A stretch of DNA of 64,000 bases from positions 1 to 64,000 of the forward strand of contig CBDBND010000021.1 of NCBI GenBank assembly GCA_965207985.1. Direction: 5' to 3'. The translations under genes were made by a program, and so were the position numbers. Each line of letters begins with the position of its first letter. Within the stretch, counting starts at the first letter, position 1. The notes beneath the pieces are model-generated. The model was not told the DNA's origin and made no database searches. It saw only the letters and a program-made list of their open reading frames with translations. This document shows positions 1 to 6,478 of the stretch, piece after piece. The DNA is from CBDBND01 sp965207985. GTDB lineage: Bacteria; Pseudomonadota; Alphaproteobacteria; Rhodospirillales; Rhodospirillaceae.

Positions 1-1
1 G

Positions 2-229
2 GCAAACCGCGCTGACTATGTCTTAGCAACGATGAATGGGGTGTGTGTCGGTATCTTCGAGAAATGTATATGGACTTACCGTGAGAATGGTCGAAGCGCT
101 AGATTTGATGGTCACCAGGTTTACGGGGGTGAGACCTTTGACAGATACGTAAATCAACGTTTACCGGAAGGATACGGGGGACAGGCGACCGCTCAGTACT
201 GGCCGAGGGACGAGTCAAAATGGAAGTGA
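2..229 (+). CDS. hypothetical protein, C-terminal end only
   Basis: The frame is open from the window edge and runs to a TGA at 227-229, so this is probably the end of a longer gene; an internal ATG lies at 32. About 75 residues are visible. The tail carries a motif of the form ETFDRYVNxRLPxxYG followed by an Ala/Gln-rich end, and an upstream GRSARFDG turn. I do not recognise the family with confidence. It lies in the AT-richer accessory island next to several insertion sequences, so a mobile-element or defence cargo origin is possible but not shown. Confidence 0.45.
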   Translation, partial: ANRADYVLATMNGVCVGIFEKCIWTYRENGRSARFDGHQVYGGETFDRYVNQRLPEGYGGQATAQYWPRDESKWK

Positions 230-285
230 TCGGTCGGCATTTTTAGACATAGAATGGTCTCAACACCGATACAGAAGTTTCTTCG

Positions 286-543
286 CTATTTTCTCGATCT
301 ATATCTTTTCATTGCTTCGCGTTCTGTACTACCGATCCGAGCAGATGTTTCCCGTTCGGCGTCGGGATGAACCCTCCCACCCATCTTGTTCTTAGCAAGG
401 CCGCGAGATATCCAGCGCCATTCGTCACCCTTTGCCTTCTTACGGTATCGCTTGAGTAACTTGTTACTCAGCTCGTTGAGCGGTTCCCCGCAAACGCGGG
501 AGTAAAGCTCTGCTATGATTCTGCTGCGTGTTTCTTTGTCCAT
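286..543 (-). CDS. small basic hypothetical protein
   Basis: An 85-residue, strongly charged, Lys/Arg-rich ORF (ends in KRYRSRK). An upstream in-frame TTG at 558 would add five residues; ATG at 543 was preferred, though neither has a clear Shine-Dalgarno sequence. No membrane segment, signal peptide or known motif is visible. The gene diverges from the coiled-coil gene at 599. It could be a small DNA- or RNA-binding protein judging only by charge; no function is assigned. Confidence 0.4.
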   Translation of the reverse strand: MDKETRSRIIAELYSRVCGEPLNELSNKLLKRYRKKAKGDEWRWISRGLAKNKMGGRVHPDAERETSARIGSTEREAMKRYRSRK

Positions 544-598
544 GGATTTATTTATCAAGAAAGGTTTTTTAACCTGGGTATAGAAAGGAGGGGACGCT

Positions 599-835
599 GT
601 GAACGAGGGAATAAATAGTCTCGAAAACAGGATAAGGAACCTAGAGACGAGGATGGCTGCTCAGAAATGTCAATTAGAACTATTGCGCAATGACCTGGGC
701 GGGGCATTCGACAGGATCGATGACAGATTTGACAGAATCGAAGAAAAACTTGAACCGTTAGAAGAGTTACCCGAGATGAGAAAACTTTTGGAAAAAATAA
801 GCGAGCAGTTATCTCAGTTATCTTCTAAGAACTAG
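599..835 (+). CDS. small coiled-coil protein
   Basis: A 78-residue protein starting at GTG 599 behind a very strong ribosome binding site, AAAGGAGG at 584-591, seven bases upstream. Residues 1-75 form heptads (ENRIRNLETRMAAQ, FDRIDDRFDRIEEKLEPLEE), so it is almost wholly a predicted coiled coil. The TAG stop sits exactly at the left end of the IS5-family element: the TA belongs to the target duplication and the G to the element. Because the base after the right-hand copy of TA is also G, the stop was TAG before insertion too, so the protein is intact. Function unknown; small coiled-coil proteins of this type are common in phage-derived islands. Confidence 0.6.
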   Translation: MNEGINSLENRIRNLETRMAAQKCQLELLRNDLGGAFDRIDDRFDRIEEKLEPLEELPEMRKLLEKISEQLSQLSSKN

Positions 836-844
836 GGTGTGGAC

Positions 845-1605
845 TCAATTGATCCAGCATCTTATGGCGAAGAGTTGGATCATTGCGAGGAAGTTTTTGG
901 CTGATTTCTCGAAGCGCGTTGCTAATCGGCGCATGTCTTTCATCTTGCAGAAGAACCGCTCGACGATGGTCCTTTGGGCATAGAGGTTTGGATCGTGCGG
1001 GATAGGATTACGCGCGTTGCTCTTTGAAGGAATGACAGCCAGCGCTCCTTCATCGGCGATTTGCTGCCTGATTTTGGCGGTGCCATAGGCCTTATCAGCG
1101 ACGATGGCGAGCGGGGCCTTTTCCCAATCCAGGAAAGAGCCCATGGCTTGGCTGTCATGGACCTGCCCGCCGGTGATGTCCAGCCGGAGCGGGCGGCCCT
1201 TGGCATCTACGGCCGCGTGAACCTTACTTGTGCGACCCGCGCGTGAGCGTCCAATACCTTCTGCCAAGCCCCCTTTTTTGACCCTGCCGCTGCGCGGTGA
1301 GCCTTGACGATGGAACTGTCAATGAAGATCAGACTGTCCTCGCACTGCTTGGCAAGAGCATCGAAAATGCCTTGCCATACACCCCGCTCACCCCATCGGG
1401 TGTAGCGGTTATAGACCGTGGTCCGCGGGCCGTAACGCTCCGGTAAGTCCCGCCATGGGGCACCCGTGCGCAGAATATAGAAGATACCGTTCAAGACCTG
1501 ACGGTCATCCTTACGCTGAGGACCGCGCCCCTGTTTGGGAAGAAGTGGGCCGATCACCGACCACTCCTCATCTGTCAAATCAAACCGTGCCACTCTTGCC
1601 TCCAA
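845..1605 (-). CDS. IS5-family transposase, two ORFs joined by -1 frameshift
   Basis: OrfA (1605 to 1207) carries the N-terminal DUF4096-type domain (LTDEEWSVIGPLLP, RTGAPWRDLPERYG) and the first catalytic Asp (IFIDSSIVKAHR). OrfB (from about 1267 to 845) carries the second Asp region (ADKAYG) and the Glu region (TIVERFFCKMKDMRRLATRFEK). The ORFs overlap; a slip of -1 on the heptamer A AAA AAG gives the uninterrupted sequence ...GSKKGGLAEGIGRSRAGRTSK..., which is the usual family sequence at this point. The enzyme is a DDE transposase acting on the inverted repeats at 835 and 1668. Confidence 0.85.
1269..1279 (-). other. programmed -1 frameshift site (A6G5)
   Basis: On the minus strand the sequence reads A6 then G5. 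The zero frame is TCA AAA AAG GGG; slipping one base back gives AAA AAA GGG and enters the orfB frame. Position inside the orfA/orfB overlap and restoration of the family consensus support it. Confidence 0.7.
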
Positions 1606-1672
1606 TAAAAGAGGCTGTGAATCACACCTGCTTAGGTAAAATCAAGACATTGAATTGGGTTCACACCCTAGT

Positions 1673-2589
1673 CGCTCGACCTATGTATATAAACCCCAAA
1701 AAGAGCTTGTAAGGCGCCCTGAATGGGGGTCCGCGAATTTTGAAATTATAGAGAGCTACCTTGATACGATATTTCTTTTAGCCGAAACGCTGGTGGCATC
1801 TCAATTCCTGGGTGCCATACCCAATGACACCGTTGCCAATATTGCAAGTTTATTCGACCAGCTCACTGCTCAATTTAACCAAATAGATGCCTTTGACATT
1901 GCAGTGGCTGATGCTTCCGCTACAAGATCGGCAATAATTGGCACTGTAGAAAGCCTTAGCAGTCATCTGGCCGAGGCCCTTTCGTCTTGGCTGCCCGTCT
2001 TAATCCTGAAGAGCGAGGATAGAGAGACATTCCGTTCTGAAATGAACGACATGCTTTCTGAAGCAAGGGTGAATGCTGATGAAATAGAAGGTGCATTGGG
2101 CAGGGCGCGAACGGCCCCTGCTGTCATCGCAACGGACAAGTTTAGTGGAGATTTCGATAAAGAAGCCAAGGAAGCCGGGAGAAAATTGTGGATATGGCTT
2201 AGCAGGCTGCTGAAAAACGATTTGGAGCGATTATCTCGGCAATTTTGTTTTCGTATGAGCCATTTTCCGATTCTATTTTTTCGCGGACGCCCATCCATTG
2301 ATTCTTTCGTTTCGCGAGATGGGCTCTCGGCCGAGTTTTTCATCAGCCTGTTAGTGCGGCTATAGCATTATCTTTAGGGGCATTATTTTTTGCCGCGTCG
2401 TCGGTGTTCGGTTATCTCAGTCCATTTCCAGATAAGAATGCAAGCATTTCTGGCCTGGAAGTTGCCTATAACATAAGTGGTCGTCTGATTGTAATTTCTA
2501 TTTTCTTCTACGCCGCAATATGGTGTGGGAAGATTTTCCTGGCCAATATGAACCTTATGTCCCCCGTCAGGACCAATGGAACAGATTAG
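1673..2589 (+). pseudogene. membrane protein gene interrupted by a MITE
   Basis: The frame is open from the right end of the IS5 element and encodes a helical, soluble-looking region (FEIIESYLDTIFLLAETLVAS ... VNADEIEGALGRARTAPAV) up to WIWL at about 2200, where the 148-bp MITE enters and causes a premature stop at 2363-2365. Removing the MITE and one TTAG copy joins codon ctt-ag to t at 2355 and continues in the same frame through AIALSLGALFFAASSVFGYL and LIVISIFFYAAIWC, two hydrophobic segments, to TAG at 2587-2589. The ancestral protein was thus a helical domain with a C-terminal membrane anchor. No convincing start codon is visible near the IS5 end, so the 5' end may also be missing. Family not recognised. 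Confidence 0.65.
2203..2350 (+). mobile_element. 148-bp MITE, copy 1
   Basis: Terminal inverted repeats CAGGCTGCTGAAAAAC (left) and its near-complement ending GTTTTTCATCAGCCTG (right). A perfect 4-bp duplication TTAG lies at 2199-2202 and 2351-2354. The body is the reverse complement of the element at 18605-18752 with about three mismatches in 148 bp. It has no room for a transposase. The YTAR-type 4-bp target would fit mobilisation by an IS701-like transposase; that is an inference. Confidence 0.85.
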
Positions 2590-2827
2590 GGTGATTGCGT
2601 AAGAGAGTGTTATTGGCTCATCGTCATCATTGAGGAGTGAACGATGAGAGATAGAACAGAACGATCCCAGGATGTTGCGGAGCGGACGGTCAAGGACATC
2701 CGCCGCAAGACGCGCAAGCGTTACAGTGCTGAGGAGAAGATCCGATGGAGTGGACGCCCCCTCCCGACGGCATCGCAATGTGCCATGTTGGCGGTGTCAC
2801 CAACACCAACAGAAGGAGAAGGCGTCC

Positions 2828-3856
2828 ATGGATCAGGCTACCATCATCGGGATCGATCTGGCGAAGCATAGCTTTCAGATTCACGGTGCTCGGGCTGACG
2901 GGTCCGTTGCATTCCGAAAGAAGCTGATCCGCGGCAAAGTGCTCGACGTCCTCGCTTCGCAGCCGCCCAGCGTGGTGGCAATGGAAGCCTGCGCGAGTGC
3001 TCACCATTGGGGTCGAGAAACCGAGAAGCTGGGGCACGAGGTCAAGCTGGTTCCGCCGATTTATGTGAAGCCGTTCGTCAAACGGCAGAAGAATGACACA
3101 ACGGACGCAGAGGCAATCTGCGAGGCTGCACAGCGCCCCACCATGAGCGTCGTGGCCGTGAAGACGAAAGAGCAGCAGGCCCGGGGGATGCTGTTCCGCA
3201 CACGCGATCTCCTGGTGCGCCAGCGGACGCAGACGATCAACGCACTGCGGGGTCACCTGGCCGAGTTCGGCGTCGTCGCACCACAGGGGCCAGCTCATCT
3301 TGGCCGACTGGCATCGGCACTCGATGATCCGGACTCGGATCTGCCGGATCCGGTTCGCGAGCTGGGCCGCCTTTTGCTTGAGCAGATCGCCGGCCTCGGC
3401 GAGAAAATCGGCGGATTGGAGAAAGAACTCCGCGTCAGCGCGCGCCAGGACGAAGATGCGTCGCGACTGATGACGATACCGGGTGTCGGTCCGATCACCG
3501 CGATGGCTTTCCAGGCTTTTGCGCCGCCCATGGAGAGTTTCCGGCGCGGCCGCGACTTCGCCGCCTGGCTCGGCCTCGTGCCGCGACAACACACCACCGG
3601 CGGCAAGCCCAGGCTCGGCAAGGTATCGAAGATGGGCCAGCGGGACCTCAGGCGCCTCTTGATCACTGGCGCCATGGCTGTCGTCCAGAAAGCGGTCCGA
3701 CGCGGCGAGACGGCGGACCCCTGGCTGGCCAGACTGCTGGCGCGCAAGCCGAGGATGCTTGTCGCGGTGGCTCTGGCCAACAAGATGGCGCGCATCGCTT
3801 GGGCGCTGATGACGAACAAGGAGAGTTACCGCGTTCCTGCGCCGGCCGCTGCCTGA
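2828..3856 (+). CDS. IS1111-type DEDD transposase
   Basis: Start at ATG 2828 behind AGAAGGAG; longer upstream frames read into the broken OrfA. The 342-residue protein has the N-terminal RuvC-like DEDD domain (IIGIDLAKHSFQIHG, VVAMEACASAHHWGR, KRQKNDTTDAEAI) and the C-terminal transposase_20 domain (LMTIPGVGPITAMAF, FAAWLGLVPRQHTTGGKPRLGKVSKMGQRDLRRLLITGA). Proteins of this family are recombinases that act with an RNA encoded at one end of the element and move it through a circular form. The gene looks intact. Confidence 0.9.
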   Translation: MDQATIIGIDLAKHSFQIHGARADGSVAFRKKLIRGKVLDVLASQPPSVVAMEACASAHHWGRETEKLGHEVKLVPPIYVKPFVKRQKNDTTDAEAICEAAQRPTMSVVAVKTKEQQARGMLFRTRDLLVRQRTQTINALRGHLAEFGVVAPQGPAHLGRLASALDDPDSDLPDPVRELGRLLLEQIAGLGEKIGGLEKELRVSARQDEDASRLMTIPGVGPITAMAFQAFAPPMESFRRGRDFAAWLGLVPRQHTTGGKPRLGKVSKMGQRDLRRLLITGAMAVVQKAVRRGETADPWLARLLARKPRMLVAVALANKMARIAWALMTNKESYRVPAPAAA

Positions 3857-4110
3857 TCGGGTTGCGGTCACGCCGGGAACCGTCGGGGATGTGAGAAGGT
3901 CGGAGGACGGGTAAGGGCAAACGGTCAACGAGACGGGATGGGGAAAACCAGCACAATGCAAGGGCGCTTTGAAGCCCGTAGATCCGATTTGGACCCGATC
4001 CGCGTATTTCCATACAGGCCAGCGGCGACTGAAGGCCGCACCAAAAGGCCGGATAGACGACAGCACCTGACCACATGCACCGAGCCGTTCCAAAAATCTC
4101 TTGCATCACC
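3857..4110 (+). ncRNA. candidate guide (bridge/seek) RNA of the IS1111-type element
   Basis: This stretch lies between the transposase stop and the right subterminal repeat. By eye it folds into two stem-internal loop-hairpin units. Unit 1: outer stem GGATGGGGAAA (3937-3947) with TTTGGACCCGATCC (3988-4001), inner hairpin GGGC/GCCC (3962-3965/3974-3977). Its 5' loop strand CCAGCACAATGC (3948-3959) is the reverse complement of the right target GCATTGTCCTGG at 11 of 12 positions, and its 3' strand holds AGATCCG (3980-3986), identical to the left target. Unit 2: inner stem GCGGC/GCCGC (4022-4026/4035-4039); its 3' strand ATAGACGA (4053-4060) equals the element's right end joined to the first base of its left end, and its 5' strand TCCAT (4009-4013) complements the left end ATGGA. 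RNA expression is inferred. Confidence 0.65.
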
Positions 4111-4397
4111 GGGGGCGTCCATAGACGCATTGTCCTGGCCGGACTGCGCGGCGAGGACCCGATTGCCGAGCTATGCCGCCGTGAGGGCATAGCCCAGGGG
4201 ATGTATTACAGCTGGTCGAAGGAGTTCCTTGAGGCCGGGAAGAAGCGCCTGGCCGGTGATACGGCCCGTGAGGCCAACACGGGCGAGGTCAAGGAGCTGC
4301 GCCGCCAGGCTCACGACCTCAAGGAGGTGGTGGCCGAACAGGCCCTGGAACTGCGCCTTCTCAAAAAAAACATGATCGGGGATGGGGGAGACGACGC

Positions 4398-5378
4398 ATG
4401 AGATACCCCGCCTCCGAGAAGCTCGAGATCATCAGGCTGGTGGAACAGTCGCATCTGCCGGCCAAGCGTACGTTGGACACCCTTGGGGTTCCCCGCACCA
4501 CGTTTTACCGCTGGTACAACAGCTATCTGCAGGGCGGGCTTGAGGCCCTTGAAGACAGGCCGCCCAAGCCGTCCCGGGTGTGGAACCGCATCCCGGATGA
4601 GATCCGTGACCGGATTGTCCAGATGGCCCTGGAGAACCCGGACCTGTCGCCCCGGGAACTGGCGGTACGGTTCACCGATACACAGGCCTACTTCGTCTCG
4701 GAAGCCAGTGTTTACCGGCTTCTCAAGGCCCATGACCTGATCGCCAGCCCGGCGTTTGTGGTGATCAAGGCGAACGATGAGTTCAGGGATAAGACCACGG
4801 CCCCGAACCAGCTTTGGCAGACCGACTTCACCTACATCAAGGTCATCGGATGGGGCTGGTTCTACCTGAGCACCATCCTGGATGATTACTCCCGCTACAT
4901 CATCGCCTGGACGCTGTGTACGACCATGAAGGCCAGTGACGTCACAGACACCCTGGAACTAGCATTGCAGGCCTCAGGCTGCGACCGGGTCGAGGTCCGG
5001 CACAAGCCCCGCCTGCTGTCAGACAATGGCGCGTCCTACATCTCTAGCGAACTGGCCGAATGGCTCGACGACAACGGCATGGATCATGTGCGCGGCGCAC
5101 CCTATCACCCGCAGACACAGGGCAAGATCGAGCGGTGGCATCAGACCCTGAAGAACCGCATCCTGTTAGAGAACTACTTCCTGCCGGGCGATCTCAAGGC
5201 CAAGATCGGGCGCTTCGTCGCCTACTACAATCACCACCGCTACCACGAGAGCCTGAGCAATCTGACGCCCGCCGACGTCTACTTCGGGCGCGGCGAAACC
5301 ATCTTACTCGAAAGGGAGAGAATCAAACAAAACACCATCAATCAACGGCGCTTGCAGCACCGCAAAACCGCCGCCTAA
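4398..5378 (+). CDS. IS3-family transposase OrfB (integrase core)
   Basis: A 326-residue protein: N-terminal helix-turn-helix (KLEIIRLVEQSHLPAKRTLDTLGVPRTTFYRWY), then an rve integrase core with the DDE residues in QLWQTDFTYIKV, LLSDNGASYIS and GAPYHPQTQGKIERWHQTLKNRI. It ends inside the element shortly before the right inverted repeat. The 4-bp overlap with orfA is typical of IS3, where an OrfAB fusion is made by frameshifting. OrfB itself is intact but its partner OrfA is interrupted. Confidence 0.9.
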   Translation: MRYPASEKLEIIRLVEQSHLPAKRTLDTLGVPRTTFYRWYNSYLQGGLEALEDRPPKPSRVWNRIPDEIRDRIVQMALENPDLSPRELAVRFTDTQAYFVSEASVYRLLKAHDLIASPAFVVIKANDEFRDKTTAPNQLWQTDFTYIKVIGWGWFYLSTILDDYSRYIIAWTLCTTMKASDVTDTLELALQASGCDRVEVRHKPRLLSDNGASYISSELAEWLDDNGMDHVRGAPYHPQTQGKIERWHQTLKNRILLENYFLPGDLKAKIGRFVAYYNHHRYHESLSNLTPADVYFGRGETILLERERIKQNTINQRRLQHRKTAA

Positions 5379-5416
5379 ACTGAAAACCAAGATGGGCCAA
5401 ACTCTCTCTTAGTTTA

Positions 5417-6100
5417 TCAACCCCCGCTGTCCCAAATAATCTGACGACGGACATGAGGGCGTAGCTCTGACGTGCCGTCGTCATTTATCCAAATTTCTCC
5501 ATTTGTACAGTTGATGACAGGGGGTGGATCATCTGCAAGTCCAAGGACGTCCTTATCCGTGCCTAAGAGGTCATCCAGAAAGGTCTTGCCGGGCCTAACT
5601 AGGTTGGTGGTTTTGCCGCTGTCACCGAATTGGTGCTTTGTGCTCGCTATAAGAAGGTTTTTCCGGATTTGGGATTCCGTCGTAGGTCGCCAATGGGTCT
5701 TGTCATACACCCAGTAAGAATTATCGGCACAGCGGAGTAGATGAAGGCCATCGGCATAGTCTTTCTTAAGAACATGCACGGCTAACTTCTGATAGGAATC
5801 CTTTGGATTTAGCCGCAGGACCAAACCTAATTTTTCCAGAGTGTGATTGAGGCATTCCCTGTCAATTTTGGTCGTCTCAGCGATTTTTTTGAGAACAAGA
5901 CGTTTGTGCAATGGGCCGAGTCGGTTATCGATAACTAACTTGAGGATACCTTTTATCTCTTCTGAACTGCTGTCGACATTGAGAGCCGCCACTAACTTCA
6001 TAACATCGTTGTATGATAGTTTTGGGTTTGCCCCGTGATGCAGCAGACTTTCCTCTACGTCAATGTTGGCTGGTTTGTCGGAATTTGATTCTAAGTTCAT
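5417..6100 (-). pseudogene. D5-like primase/helicase, truncated by the IS3 element
   Basis: Start ATG 6100 with GGAG about seven bases upstream. The 227 residues match the part of phage and plasmid primases that precedes the D5 ATPase: a helical region, then HLLRCADNSYWVYDKTHWRPTTESQIRKNLL, and the signature PPPVINCTNGEIWINDDGTSELRPH. The P-loop helicase domain that should follow is absent, because the IS3 right end supplies the stop codon at 5417-5419. This is a remnant of a phage, satellite or integrative plasmid and marks the island as mobile-element derived. Confidence 0.7.
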
Positions 6101-6478
6101 TATCAGCTCCGATGGTTAGTCCGCCTGAGAGAATAAAGGCACGGAACAACATGGGGGCAAACCGACAATGCTTTATTGCCGTCTTCCTTTGGCTTTCTTA
6201 CCAGCCTTATCTCTCGTGCACTTACGGACGTGTTCAGAGCCAATTCAAATAAATGCTATTTGGCGTATTTTCCAATACAAAACTGGTAACCAATAGTGAT
6301 ACACTTCGATGTACCAGTGAGTGCTAAGTCGTTGTTTATCAAGGAGGATAACACCGACGGAATTTCCTCCCCTCGGCTCCACCAAACTCTCGATGAAAAG
6401 AAAACACGTTTCGATCTGTCCCCAAGCTTGGAATAGATGCGAACCTCATTTGCCTGTGCTTGGGTTTGCTTGTCCGTC
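6101..6478. other. intergenic stretch without a supported gene
   Basis: This 378-bp gap lies between the primase remnant and the end of the 808-residue gene. Only a minus-strand frame overlapping the next gene out of phase crosses it, with composition of a shadow frame. I see no tRNA, strong hairpin terminator or repeat. Confidence 0.5.

Larger units (their letters stand above)
835..1668 (-). mobile_element. IS5-family insertion sequence (IS427-like)
   Basis: A complete 834-bp element. Terminal inverted repeats start GGGTGTGGACTCAATTGA on the left (835 onward) and, read from the right end (1668 backward), GGGTGTGAACCCAATTCAA. A TA duplication flanks it at 833-834 and 1669-1670, within a CTAG-type target. 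Size, ends and a two-ORF transposase joined by a -1 frameshift agree with the IS427 group of the IS5 family. The element looks intact and possibly active. Confidence 0.85.
2745..4127 (+). mobile_element. IS1111-type (IS110 family) insertion sequence
   Basis: Boundaries are set by comparison with the intact OrfA coding sequence: the target reads ...AAGATCCG then CATTGTCC... . Both ends have a subterminal inverted repeat, GGACGCCCCC at 2752-2761 and GGGGGCGTCC at 4111-4120, each exactly seven bases from the junction, as in the IS1111 group. There is no target duplication beyond an ambiguous CG/G. One DEDD transposase is followed by about 250 bp of non-coding sequence, the position where IS1111 elements carry their guide RNA. 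Confidence 0.85.
2644..4401 (+). pseudogene. IS3-family transposase OrfA, split by IS1111-type insertion
   Basis: The N-terminal part (2644-2744) encodes MRDRTERSQDVAERTVKD... to EEKIR; the rest (4128-4401) resumes at IVLAGLRGEDPIAELCRREGIAQGMYYSW and ends LRLLKKNMIGDGGDDA. Joined, the two parts give the normal IS3 OrfA helix-turn-helix (SAEEKIRIVLxGLRGE, AELCRREGIAQGMYYSWSKEFLEAGKKRL) followed by a leucine-zipper-like helix. OrfA would provide DNA binding for the OrfAB transposase. As it stands it is disrupted, which should silence this IS3 copy. The 3' end overlaps orfB by 4 bp (ATGA), the usual arrangement. Confidence 0.85.
2592..5419 (+). mobile_element. IS3-family element carrying a nested IS1111-type element
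   Basis: Ends follow the IS3 rule TG...CA: the left end reads TGATTGCGTAAGAGAGTG and the right end, read backward from 5419, TGATAAACTAAGAGAGAG. OrfA and orfB of an IS3-family transposase lie inside, and orfA is split by the element at 2745-4127. No matching 3-4 bp duplication is visible (left flank AGGG, right flank ACCC), so the flanks may have been joined by recombination or deletion. To the right the element cuts off a primase gene. Confidence 0.8.

Noticed and set aside
2690..4093. A 467-codon open frame antisense to the IS1111-type transposase
   Set aside because: The plus-strand frame has all DEDD family motifs; the antisense frame is Arg/His-rich and covers the non-coding guide region, as expected of a GC-rich shadow.
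835..5419. Composite transposon formed by the IS elements around 1-5 kb
   Set aside because: The elements are of different families (IS5, IS3, IS1111) and do not flank cargo in matching pairs.
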